From Spirochaetaceae bacterium (GTDB lineage: Bacteria; Spirochaetota; Spirochaetia; DSM-27196; Alkalispirochaetaceae): a stretch of DNA of 32,345 nucleotides. Positions 23,836 through 32,184 of the stretch are shown here, in pieces. The notes below the pieces were generated by a model. That model ran no database searches. It saw nothing but the letters and a program-made list of their open reading frames with translations, and was not told where the DNA came from. Numbering within the stretch: position 1 is the stretch's first letter; each line of letters begins with the position of its first letter. The DNA is taken from assembly GCA_007695175.1 (NCBI GenBank), contig REEH01000181.1, forward strand, positions 1 through 32,345, read 5' to 3'. The position numbers were made by a program, and so were the translations under genes.

Positions 23836-25104
23836 TTATCCCCGCTCCAGAATCCCCGCGATCCAGGGGCGCGTTTCACTGTACAGAGCCCCCTCGGAAG
23901 CAAAGAGAAACTCCATGAACGCCTGCTGATGATGCCCCTCAAACCAGAGCGCCTGCCCGAGGTAGAATCGTACCCGCCGCTCAAAGTCCCGGCTCAGGGG
24001 GAGCTCCAGCAGGTTGTGCAGGAGATCCACGGTGGTGGAGAAGTCTTCCACGATAAAGTACGTATTGAGCACCTGGGCGAGCGTGCGCGCCGCACCCTGC
24101 CCCTCCCCGGACCGTTCCGGCGGGAGTATGAGGGGCTCCGGAGTGAAGGATGGTGTCCGCGGCGCACCTCGCAGGAGAGATTCGATCGATCGCGCGGTTG
24201 CGGGCCGTACCGGTTGCGCCTGTCCGCCGTGAGGTACGGTACGGGCCACCATGCTCTTGCTGTCCTGGATGGCTCCGGAGATCTCAAGAATCGGCAGTGG
24301 CGCCGGCCGGGCCGTCCGCCGCGGCAGGGTCACCCGATCCTCCCGGGATACGCGCAGCGGTATCTGTACCGGCTCGGGGAGCACGTTGGCTCCCGGTTCC
24401 GCCTGGAAGGTGCCCCGTTCCACCAGGGCGACGTCAAACAATCCGTAATAATACTCGACGCCCGGAACGGCGTAATCCACGAAACGCCTGGTGGAGCTGT
24501 CAATGGTATCCAGCAGCGTCACATCCCGGGGGGAGGCAATCTCCGTGTAGGGAAGCGTGCTGCGGTACACCGCAAGCCGGCGTCCTCCCCGGGAGGTATT
24601 GAAACGCAGGACGATGGCGTCCTCCTGGGGTTGTGCTTCCAGGTCGTACACACGGGCCGCCAGATCCTCTTCCGTTTCGAGGCGCGTCACCGTCACGGGG
24701 TTGATCGTCTTGTTGCGAAAGGGCACGAAAATGGGGAAAACGGTGTCGTCCTCATCGGTTGCCACGATCGCATAAAAATACCGGCCCATCTCCAGGGGTG
24801 TATCAAGGTATGTCTCCACGCCGGGACTGACCGTGGCGACCAGCTCCGCTTCGGGAAAGGTTTCCCTGGTTATCTCTCTCGTGTGGCGATAGACGCGGTA
24901 GGAACCTCCCTCCAGATCGACGGAGTCGCGCCAGGTGAGCCGGATCTGCGGGTCCCGGACGGCGACCCGGAGGCGCGAGACGAAGGGCGCAAAGACGTCC
25001 TGCCGCTCCTCTTCGGGACGGTCCTGTCCCGGTAGTTCCGGAATCGCGCCGGGCAGTAGTGCCACGAGTAATACCAGCAGAAATCGTCCCGTTTTTACCC
25101 TCAT
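23836..25104 (-). CDS. exported protein with fibronectin type III-like domains, function unknown
   Basis: A 422-residue protein with a signal peptide (MRVKTGRFLLVLLVALLPGAIP, residues 1-22, cleaved near PGQD). Two beta-rich FN3-like parts can be seen: about 45-140 (IRLTWRDS, SYRVYRHT, ETYLDTPLEMGRYFYAIVA) and about 155-245 (AIVLRFNTS, LAVYRST, RRFVDYAVPGVEYYYGLFD). A Pro-rich linker (about 270-345) leads to a helical C-terminus (FYLGQALWFEGHHQQAFMEFLF) that resembles a TPR unit. It is probably periplasmic. ATG 25104 has GGGGGAG 7 bases upstream and gives the signal peptide; extending upstream would add 33 atypical residues. I do not recognise a named family. Confidence 0.7.
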   Translation of the reverse strand: MRVKTGRFLLVLLVALLPGAIPELPGQDRPEEERQDVFAPFVSRLRVAVRDPQIRLTWRDSVDLEGGSYRVYRHTREITRETFPEAELVATVSPGVETYLDTPLEMGRYFYAIVATDEDDTVFPIFVPFRNKTINPVTVTRLETEEDLAARVYDLEAQPQEDAIVLRFNTSRGGRRLAVYRSTLPYTEIASPRDVTLLDTIDSSTRRFVDYAVPGVEYYYGLFDVALVERGTFQAEPGANVLPEPVQIPLRVSREDRVTLPRRTARPAPLPILEISGAIQDSKSMVARTVPHGGQAQPVRPATARSIESLLRGAPRTPSFTPEPLILPPERSGEGQGAARTLAQVLNTYFIVEDFSTTVDLLHNLLELPLSRDFERRVRFYLGQALWFEGHHQQAFMEFLFASEGALYSETRPWIAGILERG

Positions 25105-25164
25105 CGTATCGCTCCCCCTAACAGTAATCGGCAGGAAGGGTGGTTGTCCATAGGCGAAAAACAT

Positions 25165-25170
25165 TAGAAT
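25165..25170 (+). promoter_or_regulatory. -10 box directly before the symporter start
   Basis: TAGAAT (25165-25170) matches 5 of 6 bases and lies 7 bases before ATG 25178. TTGTCC at 25144 gives a short 15-base spacer. No Shine-Dalgarno site precedes the ATG, so a leaderless transcript is likely. Confidence 0.5.
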
Positions 25171-25177
25171 TGGTTTC

Positions 25178-26659
25178 ATGAATTTTTCCTGGGATCTGTT
25201 CATCGATCTGGGCCTGCTTTCGGCGGGGCTGCTGGTCGCTACGGGCTTGCGATACCGGTTCCGGTTTTTCCAGCGCTACCTCATCCCCAACGCTCTTACG
25301 GCGGGGTTTCTCCTGCTGCCCGTGTACAACTACGTGATGCCCCTGCTGAATCTGGACGCGGACAATCTGGGGCGCATGGTTTACCATCTGCTGAGCCTCT
25401 CCTTCATCTCCATGACGCTCCGGCGGGGCGAGCCCAAGAGCGCGCGGGAACGGGAGGAGGGACGGGGGCGGATAATCGCCACCTCCATGGCGACCCTTTT
25501 CCCCTGGGGGATGCAGGCGATCGTGGGGCTCGTCTTTACCGTTCTGCTCATGCGGACGGTGATGCCGGATCTTTTTCCCGCTTTCGGGATGCTCCTGCCG
25601 CTGGGGTTTGCCCAGGGGCCGGGGCAGGCCTTCGCGATCGGCGAGGGGTGGGTTCGCTTCGGTTTTTACGGGGCCGGCAGCATAGGACTTACCTTCGCCG
25701 CCACGGGGTTTCTCTTTTCCAGCTTCGGTGGAGTTTTCCTGATAAACCTCGGTATCCGCCGACGCTGGCTTGACGACCATTTCATCGCCAAGATCGATAC
25801 CTCCGCGGTCAAGAGCGGAATCTATCCCTCCCGGAAGCGTCGCCCCGTGGGAGCGGAGATGACCACCGAGAGCGAGGCGATCGACTCATTCTCCCTCCAC
25901 GTCGGGATGGTGCTGGCGGTGTATCTCGTGGCGTATCTCTTTCTCCTGGGGATTACCGAGGCTCTTGCCCTGATCGGGCCCCTCGGAGCGGATCTGGCGG
26001 TGAATCTCTGGGGGATCAGCTTCATTTTCTCCGCTCTCACCGCGATCCTTGTCCGGGGGGTAATGCGCGCTACCGGACTGGACTTCGTCGTGGACAACCG
26101 CACGCTGACGCGCATTTCCGGACTATCGGTGGATCTGATGGTGGTCTCCGCGATTGCCGCCATATCGCTGGTGGTGGTACAGGCGTATCTGCTGCCGATC
26201 ATCCTGCTCTCGCTGGTGGCGGGGCTCCTTACGCTTCTCCTGGTGCCATGGTTCTGCTCGCGCATCTTCGTGGATCACCGGTTCCACCGGGCGCTCCTGA
26301 TATTCGGCGTATCCACCGGGACGCTCCCCACCGGCCTGGCCCTGCTCAGGGCAATCGATCCGGAGTTCGAGACGCCGGTGGCACGGGATTACATGTTTGC
26401 CTCGGGGCTTACCTTTCTATTCGCGATTCCCTTCATTCTTGCGATCAACCTGCCCGCCTACGCTGCGACTAGCGGTAACATGCTCTTTCTGTGGGCTGCC
26501 GTGGGAGTGGGGGCGGCTTACACCGTGATCGTGCTGATAGTTTTCGTGATTATCGCCCGGCACCGCGCTTTCTCCTGGCGCTCGCGGGTGTGGATGCCGG
26601 TACGTACCGGCGGGAGTGGCGTGTCCGGGGGTGATCCGGCTCACCAGGAGCAGCCGTGA
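25178..26659 (+). CDS. GltS-like sodium:glutamate (dicarboxylate) symporter
   Basis: A 493-residue inner-membrane protein with about eleven or twelve segments. It begins with a DLGLLSAGLLVATGLRYRF segment and RYLIPNALTAGFLLLP, typical of the GltS fold. The first re-entrant loop region carries LGFAQGPGQAFAIG (about 141-154), and the second carries GVSTGTLPTGLALLRAIDP (about 374-392), matching the inverted-repeat substrate-binding loops of GltS. It probably imports glutamate or a related anion with Na+. A charged cytoplasmic loop lies about residues 200-235. It is single-gene, divergent from the FN3 protein and convergent with cytidine deaminase. Confidence 0.8.
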   Translation: MNFSWDLFIDLGLLSAGLLVATGLRYRFRFFQRYLIPNALTAGFLLLPVYNYVMPLLNLDADNLGRMVYHLLSLSFISMTLRRGEPKSAREREEGRGRIIATSMATLFPWGMQAIVGLVFTVLLMRTVMPDLFPAFGMLLPLGFAQGPGQAFAIGEGWVRFGFYGAGSIGLTFAATGFLFSSFGGVFLINLGIRRRWLDDHFIAKIDTSAVKSGIYPSRKRRPVGAEMTTESEAIDSFSLHVGMVLAVYLVAYLFLLGITEALALIGPLGADLAVNLWGISFIFSALTAILVRGVMRATGLDFVVDNRTLTRISGLSVDLMVVSAIAAISLVVVQAYLLPIILLSLVAGLLTLLLVPWFCSRIFVDHRFHRALLIFGVSTGTLPTGLALLRAIDPEFETPVARDYMFASGLTFLFAIPFILAINLPAYAATSGNMLFLWAAVGVGAAYTVIVLIVFVIIARHRAFSWRSRVWMPVRTGGSGVSGGDPAHQEQP

Positions 26660-26684
26660 GGAGCGCGGACACGCAGAGCCCGTT

Positions 26685-27110
26685 TCAGCCTTTGAAGGAG
26701 GAAAAGGGATACGGCAGGAGTTCCCCCAGGGTGAGTGTCCGGTGGATGCGCTCCAGGTCAGCCAGGTGGATTCTGAGGTGGGGAGTACAGAACTCCTGCA
26801 ATACCTGAAGGCAAAGCGCACAGGGTACCGCCGGCGGATCCGCGTCGGTCACCACAACCAGATCCTCCACGGATCCCCGGACCCGATCCGGCCCCGCCCG
26901 GGCGATCGCCCGCAGTATCGCCGTCCGTTCCGCGCAGATCGTGGCGCCGTAGCTCACGTTCTCCACATTGCAACCCGCAATGATTTCACCGGAGCCGGCA
27001 AGGCGGATCGCCGCACCGACCCTGAACCCGGAGTAGGGGGCGTAGGCGTTCTCTCTGGCCTTCCGGGCTGACTGCAGCAGTTCCCGCCGGATCATCTCCT
27101 CGTTATTCAT
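26685..27110 (-). CDS. cdd: cytidine deaminase
   Basis: A 141-residue homotetramer-type deaminase that converts cytidine and deoxycytidine to uridine and deoxyuridine for pyrimidine salvage. The zinc site is complete: Cys59-Ala-Glu61 in GATICAERTAI and Cys97/Cys100 in PCALCLQVLQEF, with the substrate-binding NAYAPYSGFRVGAA (21-34) and NVENVSYG. Length is typical. I chose ATG 27110 (MNNEE) because a TATCGA box lies 7 bases upstream and the conserved domain starts soon after. An upstream in-frame extension would add 13 atypical residues. It converges with the symporter, 25 bases away, with no obvious terminator. Confidence 0.93.
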   Translation of the reverse strand: MNNEEMIRRELLQSARKARENAYAPYSGFRVGAAIRLAGSGEIIAGCNVENVSYGATICAERTAILRAIARAGPDRVRGSVEDLVVVTDADPPAVPCALCLQVLQEFCTPHLRIHLADLERIHRTLTLGELLPYPFSSFKG

Positions 27111-27196
27111 TGGAAGATCGATACTATCGCGCCGGAGGGGGCTCAGCAAGTGTATTTTCCGGTTACCCGGATCCGGGGAGCATTACCGCGGCGGCC

Positions 27197-27237
27197 GGGC
27201 GCGCCGCCCGCTGGACGCGCCATCCGGCGGCGCGCCC
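27197..27237. promoter_or_regulatory. 12-bp perfect inverted repeat in the divergent intergenic region
   Basis: GGGCGCGCCGCC (27197-27208) and GGCGGCGCGCCC (27226-27237) are exact reverse complements, separated by 17 bases. Each arm contains the palindrome GGCGCGCC. It lies between cytidine deaminase (minus) and the NTT/HEAT fusion gene (plus), 40 bases upstream of the latter's ATG. It has no T tract, so it is not a terminator. It may be a dyad operator or a stable hairpin. Confidence 0.6.
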
Positions 27238-27264
27238 CGGGACCTTGATGCAATTCAACCGTTT

Positions 27265-27270
27265 GATTAT
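27265..27270 (+). promoter_or_regulatory. weak -10 box before the NTT/HEAT gene
   Basis: GATTAT, 4 of 6 matches, lies 6 bases before ATG 27277, with no clear -35 and no Shine-Dalgarno site. The case rests on spacing alone, which matches that of other genes in the window. Confidence 0.3.
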
Positions 27271-27276
27271 TCTCTG

Positions 27277-30200
27277 ATGGCATTGTCAACGTTAACATCG
27301 TCGGCGCCCAGTGTTACGGTCAGCACCTCCCTTTTCCGGGACAGAGCCCTGAAGCTCCTCATGGCCCAGGCGTTCTTCGTGGGCCTGTCCTTCGGGCTGC
27401 TCTTCAACGTGGCCTATACGCTTCTGGTGGTGGAGTTCGGCTCCGCCGGATTGCGTACGGTCTACGTTCTGGTGGGCGTGACGGTGCCCTTCTTCACGAT
27501 CGGCTTCAACGCACTGGAAGAGAAACTGCACCTGGCGAAAACCTCGATTATCGTGATCGCGGTCTTCATGGTGCTCTTCTTCCTCGCCTATCTTGCCCTG
27601 ACCCTGGTGAAGGCGCCGGGCATCATTTACGCACTCATGGTGATGAATATCATGGGCACGCTCTACTCCATGATGCTCCGGGGATCCCAGGCGGTGGAGA
27701 TCTACGACGCGCGGTCGATCAAGAACCGTTATCCCCGCATCACCGGCGGAGAGATTCTCGCGGTCGTTCTTGCCGGTATCCTGATCGGGCCCCTGACGGA
27801 GCTGACCGGATCCCTGGAGCGTCTGCTCCTGGTGGGCGGCGTCTCCATGATAGGCGCTCTGGTGATGGTCTGGCTGATCATCAGGGACTACATCGCTCCC
27901 GCGGAAGCGCACCACCACGCCCACATCCACGAGCATGGTCACGGTGAGCACGGTCACGGGGATCATGGTTTTCGCGCGTTCCTGGCGATACTGAAAAAGC
28001 GTTACACCCTGCTGGTCTTCGGATTCCAGATGGTGACCTCCATGACCTCTCTGGTGGTGCAGTACATCGTGTACTCCCAGGCCCAGCGGTTTTTTCCTTC
28101 CCAGGCGGAGATGAGTCAGTTTATCGGTCTGATAAAGGCCGGTACCACCGGAGTGAGCTTCATTTTTCTGACCTTTGCGGCGGGGCGACTGCTTATCAGG
28201 TTCGGCATGCCGATCGGTCTGGCGGGCAGCCCCGTCGGGGTCTCGCTCGTGCTCATCGCTGCCCTCGTGGCGGGAATGATCGAGGGGACGGCGGGGCAGT
28301 ACTTCTTCATTCTCGTGGTCATCACGCAGTTTGTCGATTACATGATGTATTCCGGGTTCGTCAAGACTTCCGTACAGAGCGCGTTTCAGCCGCTCCCGCC
28401 CAAGGAGCGTGACGTGGTGCATACCTTTGCCCAGGGTATCGGGATACCCGTCAGCTACGGAATGGCCGGTATTCTTCTCATGGCGTTTTCCCGGATGCCC
28501 AACTACACACCGAGCTTCGCGGCGTACCTGACGCTGTTAATAACGGCCATCTGCGGTGTGGTGGGCACCTTCCTCTACCGCGCGTACAGTGCGCAGTTGC
28601 GCAAGTCCCTGAGCCGCCGGAACATCGGAGCGATGGAGTTGACCCTGGAGGATGCCTCCACGATGGGCGCGGTAAACCGCCTGCTTGAGGCGGAGGACGC
28701 GTGGCTCGTGGAAAGCGGCCTGGACCTGCTCGAGAACGCATCCCACCCTACGTACCTGGATCGCGTCCGGGAGCTTCTGGACCGTTCAACGGATGTGGAC
28801 GTGCAGCGGGATCTTCTGGACCGGATCGAGCGAACGCGGCCCGACTGGTCCCGGGAAGCGGCGGAACGGGTGCTTGCCTCTTCCCGGGACGACTCGGTCC
28901 GGGCGGCGGGCATACGCGTACTGTGCGCGTCGGTGGATGAGCCGATCGCATCGGTAGCGCAGTACCTGGAGAGCGAGTCACCGGAAATCCGCAGTGCCGC
29001 CGTGGGAGGCCTTTTTCTGTACGGGGGGATCAACGGGATTCTCCAGGCGGGCAACGTCTTCAATACCATGATCGGGAGCGGTAAACCGCAGGAGCGGATT
29101 GAAGCGGCGGGAATCCTGGAGCGGGCGGGAATCCGGAGCTTCTACCACCCCCTGGTGGGTCTGCTGCGCGATGAGAACGAGACCGTCGTGATCGCCGCGC
29201 TGCGGGCGGCAAAACAAATCGTTCACCCCGCCCTGATCCCCGAGATTCTACCCTGGATCGATCCGGTCAACACCAGATCCGAGGCGCTTTCCGCGCTCGA
29301 ATCCTTCGGGGCCGACCTGGTTCCCTGGCTGAAGCGCTGTCTCCAGGGAGATCCTTCCATTCCCGCCGCGCGGGCCCTGCGTATCATTCGCTCCAGCGCC
29401 CGGGTCTCCTCGCCGGAGGTGGGACAGGCCCTGGAAGAGGCGATGCTGCAGCTTGAGGATGGTGAGATCGCGGCGCATGTCTGGTCGGCACTCTCGCACC
29501 GCGGATACCGGGCCGTCTCCGGAGAGGTGCGGAGCCGGGTGATGCAGCATATCAAGCGCAACGCCGAGAAGGCCGCGCGCATCCTGGTGGCAAAACACGC
29601 CCTTGAACCGGTGGAGGCCGGCATTGAACCCCTCCGGTCGGTCCTGCGGGACCAGTACGTGCGTCAGGAAGAGCGGATCTTCACTCTCTGTACCCTGCTG
29701 TACAACCAGGACGATATCCTGGGGGTTCAGCGCAAAGTGATGGACGGTACGGCCAAGCAGAGAGCTCTCGGCAGCGAGCTGCTGGACGTCCTGCTGGAGC
29801 CGGAGATCAAGCACCCGATAATCGCGATAATCGAGAAGACCGGCGCCGACGAAATGGCCTCCCTGCGGGAGACCTTCGGACTGCCCGCGATCGACGCGGA
29901 AGAGCAGGTGCGGGAACTTTGCGTTGATACCGTTTTATGGCCCGAGGAGTGGCTGCATACCTGTGCCGAGTATGCCGCCCGTGAGATGGGGGTGCTCGAT
30001 TACACCTTGGAGGACAGTATGCTGACGACGATCGAACGGGTGATGACGCTGAAAGCAGCGGATATTTTTTCCACCATTCCCGACGCGGTGCTCGCGAATA
30101 TTGCCTCGATCGGTGAGGACGTGGATGTTGCGGAGAAGGAGACATTCATCCGCAAGGGGGAGATGGGCGACTGCATGTACATCATCCGTGACGGCAAGGT

Positions 30201-30435
30201 CTCGGTACACGACGAGACGACGAAGTTCGCGGAGCTGGGGCCAGGGCAGGTCGTGGGAGAAATGGCGGTTCTCGATCCGGAACCGCGGTCCGCCTTCGTG
30301 ACGGCCGTGGAGGATACGAGTCTTCTCAGGATCGGCAAGGATGCCTTCGACTCGGTGATGGTGGATCATCCCGGGATCGCCCGGGGCGTCATCCACGTTC
30401 TCTGTAACCGTCTGCGAAAGAGCATCAAGAAGTAG
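27277..30435 (+). CDS. NTT/ATP-ADP-translocase-like membrane protein fused to HEAT repeats and a cNMP-binding domain
   Basis: A 1052-residue fusion. Residues about 20-440 form a 12-segment-like carrier domain resembling the NTT (ATP/ADP translocase) branch of the major facilitator group, with the late GIGIPVSYGMAG stretch. A cytoplasmic loop at 212-230 has 10 His in 19 residues and could bind Zn or Ni. Residues about 455-860 are repeated amphipathic helix pairs of HEAT type (AAERVLASSRDDSVRAAGI, SEALSALESFGAD). Residues about 928-1045 are a cyclic-nucleotide-binding domain with GEMAVLDPEPRSAFVTA, retaining the ligand Glu and Arg. So transport or sensing may be gated by cAMP or cGMP. Whether it moves nucleotides is unknown. 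It stands alone. Confidence 0.85.
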   Translation: MALSTLTSSAPSVTVSTSLFRDRALKLLMAQAFFVGLSFGLLFNVAYTLLVVEFGSAGLRTVYVLVGVTVPFFTIGFNALEEKLHLAKTSIIVIAVFMVLFFLAYLALTLVKAPGIIYALMVMNIMGTLYSMMLRGSQAVEIYDARSIKNRYPRITGGEILAVVLAGILIGPLTELTGSLERLLLVGGVSMIGALVMVWLIIRDYIAPAEAHHHAHIHEHGHGEHGHGDHGFRAFLAILKKRYTLLVFGFQMVTSMTSLVVQYIVYSQAQRFFPSQAEMSQFIGLIKAGTTGVSFIFLTFAAGRLLIRFGMPIGLAGSPVGVSLVLIAALVAGMIEGTAGQYFFILVVITQFVDYMMYSGFVKTSVQSAFQPLPPKERDVVHTFAQGIGIPVSYGMAGILLMAFSRMPNYTPSFAAYLTLLITAICGVVGTFLYRAYSAQLRKSLSRRNIGAMELTLEDASTMGAVNRLLEAEDAWLVESGLDLLENASHPTYLDRVRELLDRSTDVDVQRDLLDRIERTRPDWSREAAERVLASSRDDSVRAAGIRVLCASVDEPIASVAQYLESESPEIRSAAVGGLFLYGGINGILQAGNVFNTMIGSGKPQERIEAAGILERAGIRSFYHPLVGLLRDENETVVIAALRAAKQIVHPALIPEILPWIDPVNTRSEALSALESFGADLVPWLKRCLQGDPSIPAARALRIIRSSARVSSPEVGQALEEAMLQLEDGEIAAHVWSALSHRGYRAVSGEVRSRVMQHIKRNAEKAARILVAKHALEPVEAGIEPLRSVLRDQYVRQEERIFTLCTLLYNQDDILGVQRKVMDGTAKQRALGSELLDVLLEPEIKHPIIAIIEKTGADEMASLRETFGLPAIDAEEQVRELCVDTVLWPEEWLHTCAEYAAREMGVLDYTLEDSMLTTIERVMTLKAADIFSTIPDAVLANIASIGEDVDVAEKETFIRKGEMGDCMYIIRDGKVSVHDETTKFAELGPGQVVGEMAVLDPEPRSAFVTAVEDTSLLRIGKDAFDSVMVDHPGIARGVIHVLCNRLRKSIKK

Positions 30436-30451
30436 CGATCACGGGATCGCT
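30434..30451. terminator. short hairpin between convergent genes
   Basis: AGCGATC, loop ACGG, GATCGCT: a perfect 7-base stem spanning the gap between the two convergent stop codons (30433 and 30453). There is no T tract on either strand, so it is a weak or factor-dependent terminator candidate. Confidence 0.4.
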
Positions 30452-31119
30452 CACAGAATACCGTACTTTCTGAACGCCTCCGTGGAGCTCATGCCGGCCT
30501 CTATTTCCGCGCGCACGATCTTTTCTCCCTGCGCTTTCTCGAGGGCTCGGCGGAACACTTCCTCCTCCGTTTCCCGCGGAACGATCACCACGCCGTCCAG
30601 ATCCCCGAAAACGATATCGCCGGGCCTCACGAGGACCGATTCGATCTCGATCCGCAGGCGGAAGTCCGCTACCTTCATCCGGGGGCCGGAATCCTGCGCG
30701 AATCCACCCAGGCTGAAGACGGGAAAGTGCTGGTCCAGCACCTGACGGCTGTCCCGATGATAGCCGAAGACTACGGCTCCGGCGGCACCGCGTGTCCTGG
30801 CCGTGGCCGTCATGATCTCTCCCCAGTTTGCCGAACGGTGGTGAGCGCCGGCGGCGAGGTAGACTTCATCCGGTCGCAGATCGTCCAGGGCGTTTGTCAT
30901 CAGGCCGAAGGGTTCCTCCTGCGGGCCGTACACGTCCATCATCAGGACCGGCATCGCCCGTCCGGCCACAACCATGTTATCCCGCATGGGCTTGATCCCG
31001 GGTGGTAGAAACTGGTGCTCGTACCCGAGGGTGTCCAGGATATCGCCCACAACTGGCGTGTACAGCGTATCGCGCATGAGCGTGAAGAGCTCGGAGTCGT
31101 CCTTCCAGGTATTCTTCAT
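30451..31119 (-). CDS. RraA-family protein (possible HMG/CHA-type aldolase or decarboxylase)
   Basis: A 222-residue protein with the RraA fold. [21 protein letters not shown] (the aldolase-like Arg-Asp pair at the start) and [19 protein letters not shown] (metal-binding Asp) are present, with [14 protein letters not shown] matching the GExxxxAA substrate loop. RraA proteins either inhibit RNase E or, like this one with its R-D pair, act as small-acid aldolases or decarboxylases (for example on 4-hydroxy-4-methyl-2-oxoglutarate). The ATG at 31119 overlaps the stop of the upstream dehydratase gene (ATGA), and AAAGGG lies 8 bases before it. In this operon a role in keto-acid handling is more likely than RNase E control. 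Confidence 0.8.
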   Translation of the reverse strand: MKNTWKDDSELFTLMRDTLYTPVVGDILDTLGYEHQFLPPGIKPMRDNMVVAGRAMPVLMMDVYGPQEEPFGLMTNALDDLRPDEVYLAAGAHHRSANWGEIMTATARTRGAAGAVVFGYHRDSRQVLDQHFPVFSLGGFAQDSGPRMKVADFRLRIEIESVLVRPGDIVFGDLDGVVIVPRETEEEVFRRALEKAQGEKIVRAEIEAGMSSTEAFRKYGIL

Positions 31120-32174
31120 CGAAGCAACCCTTTCATATAGCCCAGAGCATAGGCCATGCCGGCGTGCCATGGTGCACCGCAGGTCATCTGCGGGGTGTGG
31201 TCCGGGATCAGGACTCCCTCGTACCCGGTTTTTTCCAGGATCCGCACTACTCTTCGCATGTCGAGATCCCCCTCGTCGATGAATACTTCCCGGTAGCGCG
31301 GTACTTTGCCGGTCACGTTGCGGAAGTGAATGTAGGCGATTCGATCCTGCGCCGCGTAATGCTCGATGGTCTCATATATATCGCCCTCGGGCATCTCCAT
31401 GAGAGTGCCCAGGCAGAATTCCAGCGCGTTGTGCCACGACGGTACAAGATCGAGCGCGCGCTGGTACAAGCGGTGCTGATACACGAGTCGGGGCTGACGG
31501 CGTACGTACGGTGCGGGCGGATCGTCCGGGTGCAGCGCCAGGCGCACGCCCGCCTCTTCCGCCACGGGGATCATCCGCTTGAGAAAGTACTCCAGCCGCT
31601 GCCAGAGCTGGTCCTGCGTGGTGGGGGGCATCTCGCCCCCCTTTGCCCGGATGTCGTAGACCATGTTCCAGACCATCCCCGACGGTATGGGAGTCTCATC
31701 AACGGCGTCCATCCCGACTGAGAGGGCTCCGCCCCGGGCAAAGGGGCCGGAGACGCGGCTCGCGACGCCGGCGAGACTGAAGTTGTACCCGATTGTCCGG
31801 ATACCCGCCCGCCCCGCGTCGCGGACGATCGCCTGCAGGTGTTCAATCTGCGCGTCCCTCTTCGGGCCGGCCAGGAGCACGTCGTGCCAGTGAAGGGGGT
31901 CAAAGTTCTCGATCGCTTCGAGTACGAGCCCCTCCCGGGCCATCTCCTCGCGAATGCGGAGGAAGTTCTCGCAGGTCCAAAGGTGGGCGGTGGCGCCCGC
32001 CGTGCCCCAGCCCGAGGAATCACCGATGGGCTGGCTTTCGGAATCCGTGTGCCCCGCCCCGCCGTGGAAGTAGTCCACCAGGTGTACTACGGCGTGCGTC
32101 GCTCCGCACTGTCGGGCGAAGCGATAGCTATCCTGGTCAAGCATATGGTGGTAGAAGCCGAAGCCGAGTTTCAT
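31116..32174 (-). CDS. mannonate dehydratase-like enzyme (UxuA family)
   Basis: A 352-residue TIM-barrel enzyme. Blocks typical of UxuA are visible: [12 protein letters not shown] (about 85-96), [12 protein letters not shown] (about 216-227), [32 protein letters not shown], and LIPDHTPQM near the end. The Cys and His residues in these blocks match the metal-binding residues of the family. It would dehydrate D-mannonate to 2-keto-3-deoxygluconate in glucuronate breakdown, although related acids are possible. ATG 32174 has AAGGAG 6 bases upstream. It overlaps the RraA gene and follows an SDR gene by about 10 bases, a partner expected to reduce the preceding keto-acid. Confidence 0.87.
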   Translation of the reverse strand: MKLGFGFYHHMLDQDSYRFARQCGATHAVVHLVDYFHGGAGHTDSESQPIGDSSGWGTAGATAHLWTCENFLRIREEMAREGLVLEAIENFDPLHWHDVLLAGPKRDAQIEHLQAIVRDAGRAGIRTIGYNFSLAGVASRVSGPFARGGALSVGMDAVDETPIPSGMVWNMVYDIRAKGGEMPPTTQDQLWQRLEYFLKRMIPVAEEAGVRLALHPDDPPAPYVRRQPRLVYQHRLYQRALDLVPSWHNALEFCLGTLMEMPEGDIYETIEHYAAQDRIAYIHFRNVTGKVPRYREVFIDEGDLDMRRVVRILEKTGYEGVLIPDHTPQMTCGAPWHAGMAYALGYMKGLLR

Positions 32175-32184
32175 TTTTACTCCT

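Noticed and set aside
27109-27123. CGATCTTCC shared just before the cytidine deaminase and Mrp starts, as a common regulatory motif
   Set aside because: Only two copies are seen, and both overlap the -10 to start spacing, so chance and shared promoter layout explain it.
27292-28422. Long minus-strand open frame opposite the NTT/HEAT gene
   Set aside because: Composition (His, Gln, Asp, Glu rich) is that of an antisense frame; the plus-strand product has clear membrane, HEAT and cNMP patterns.
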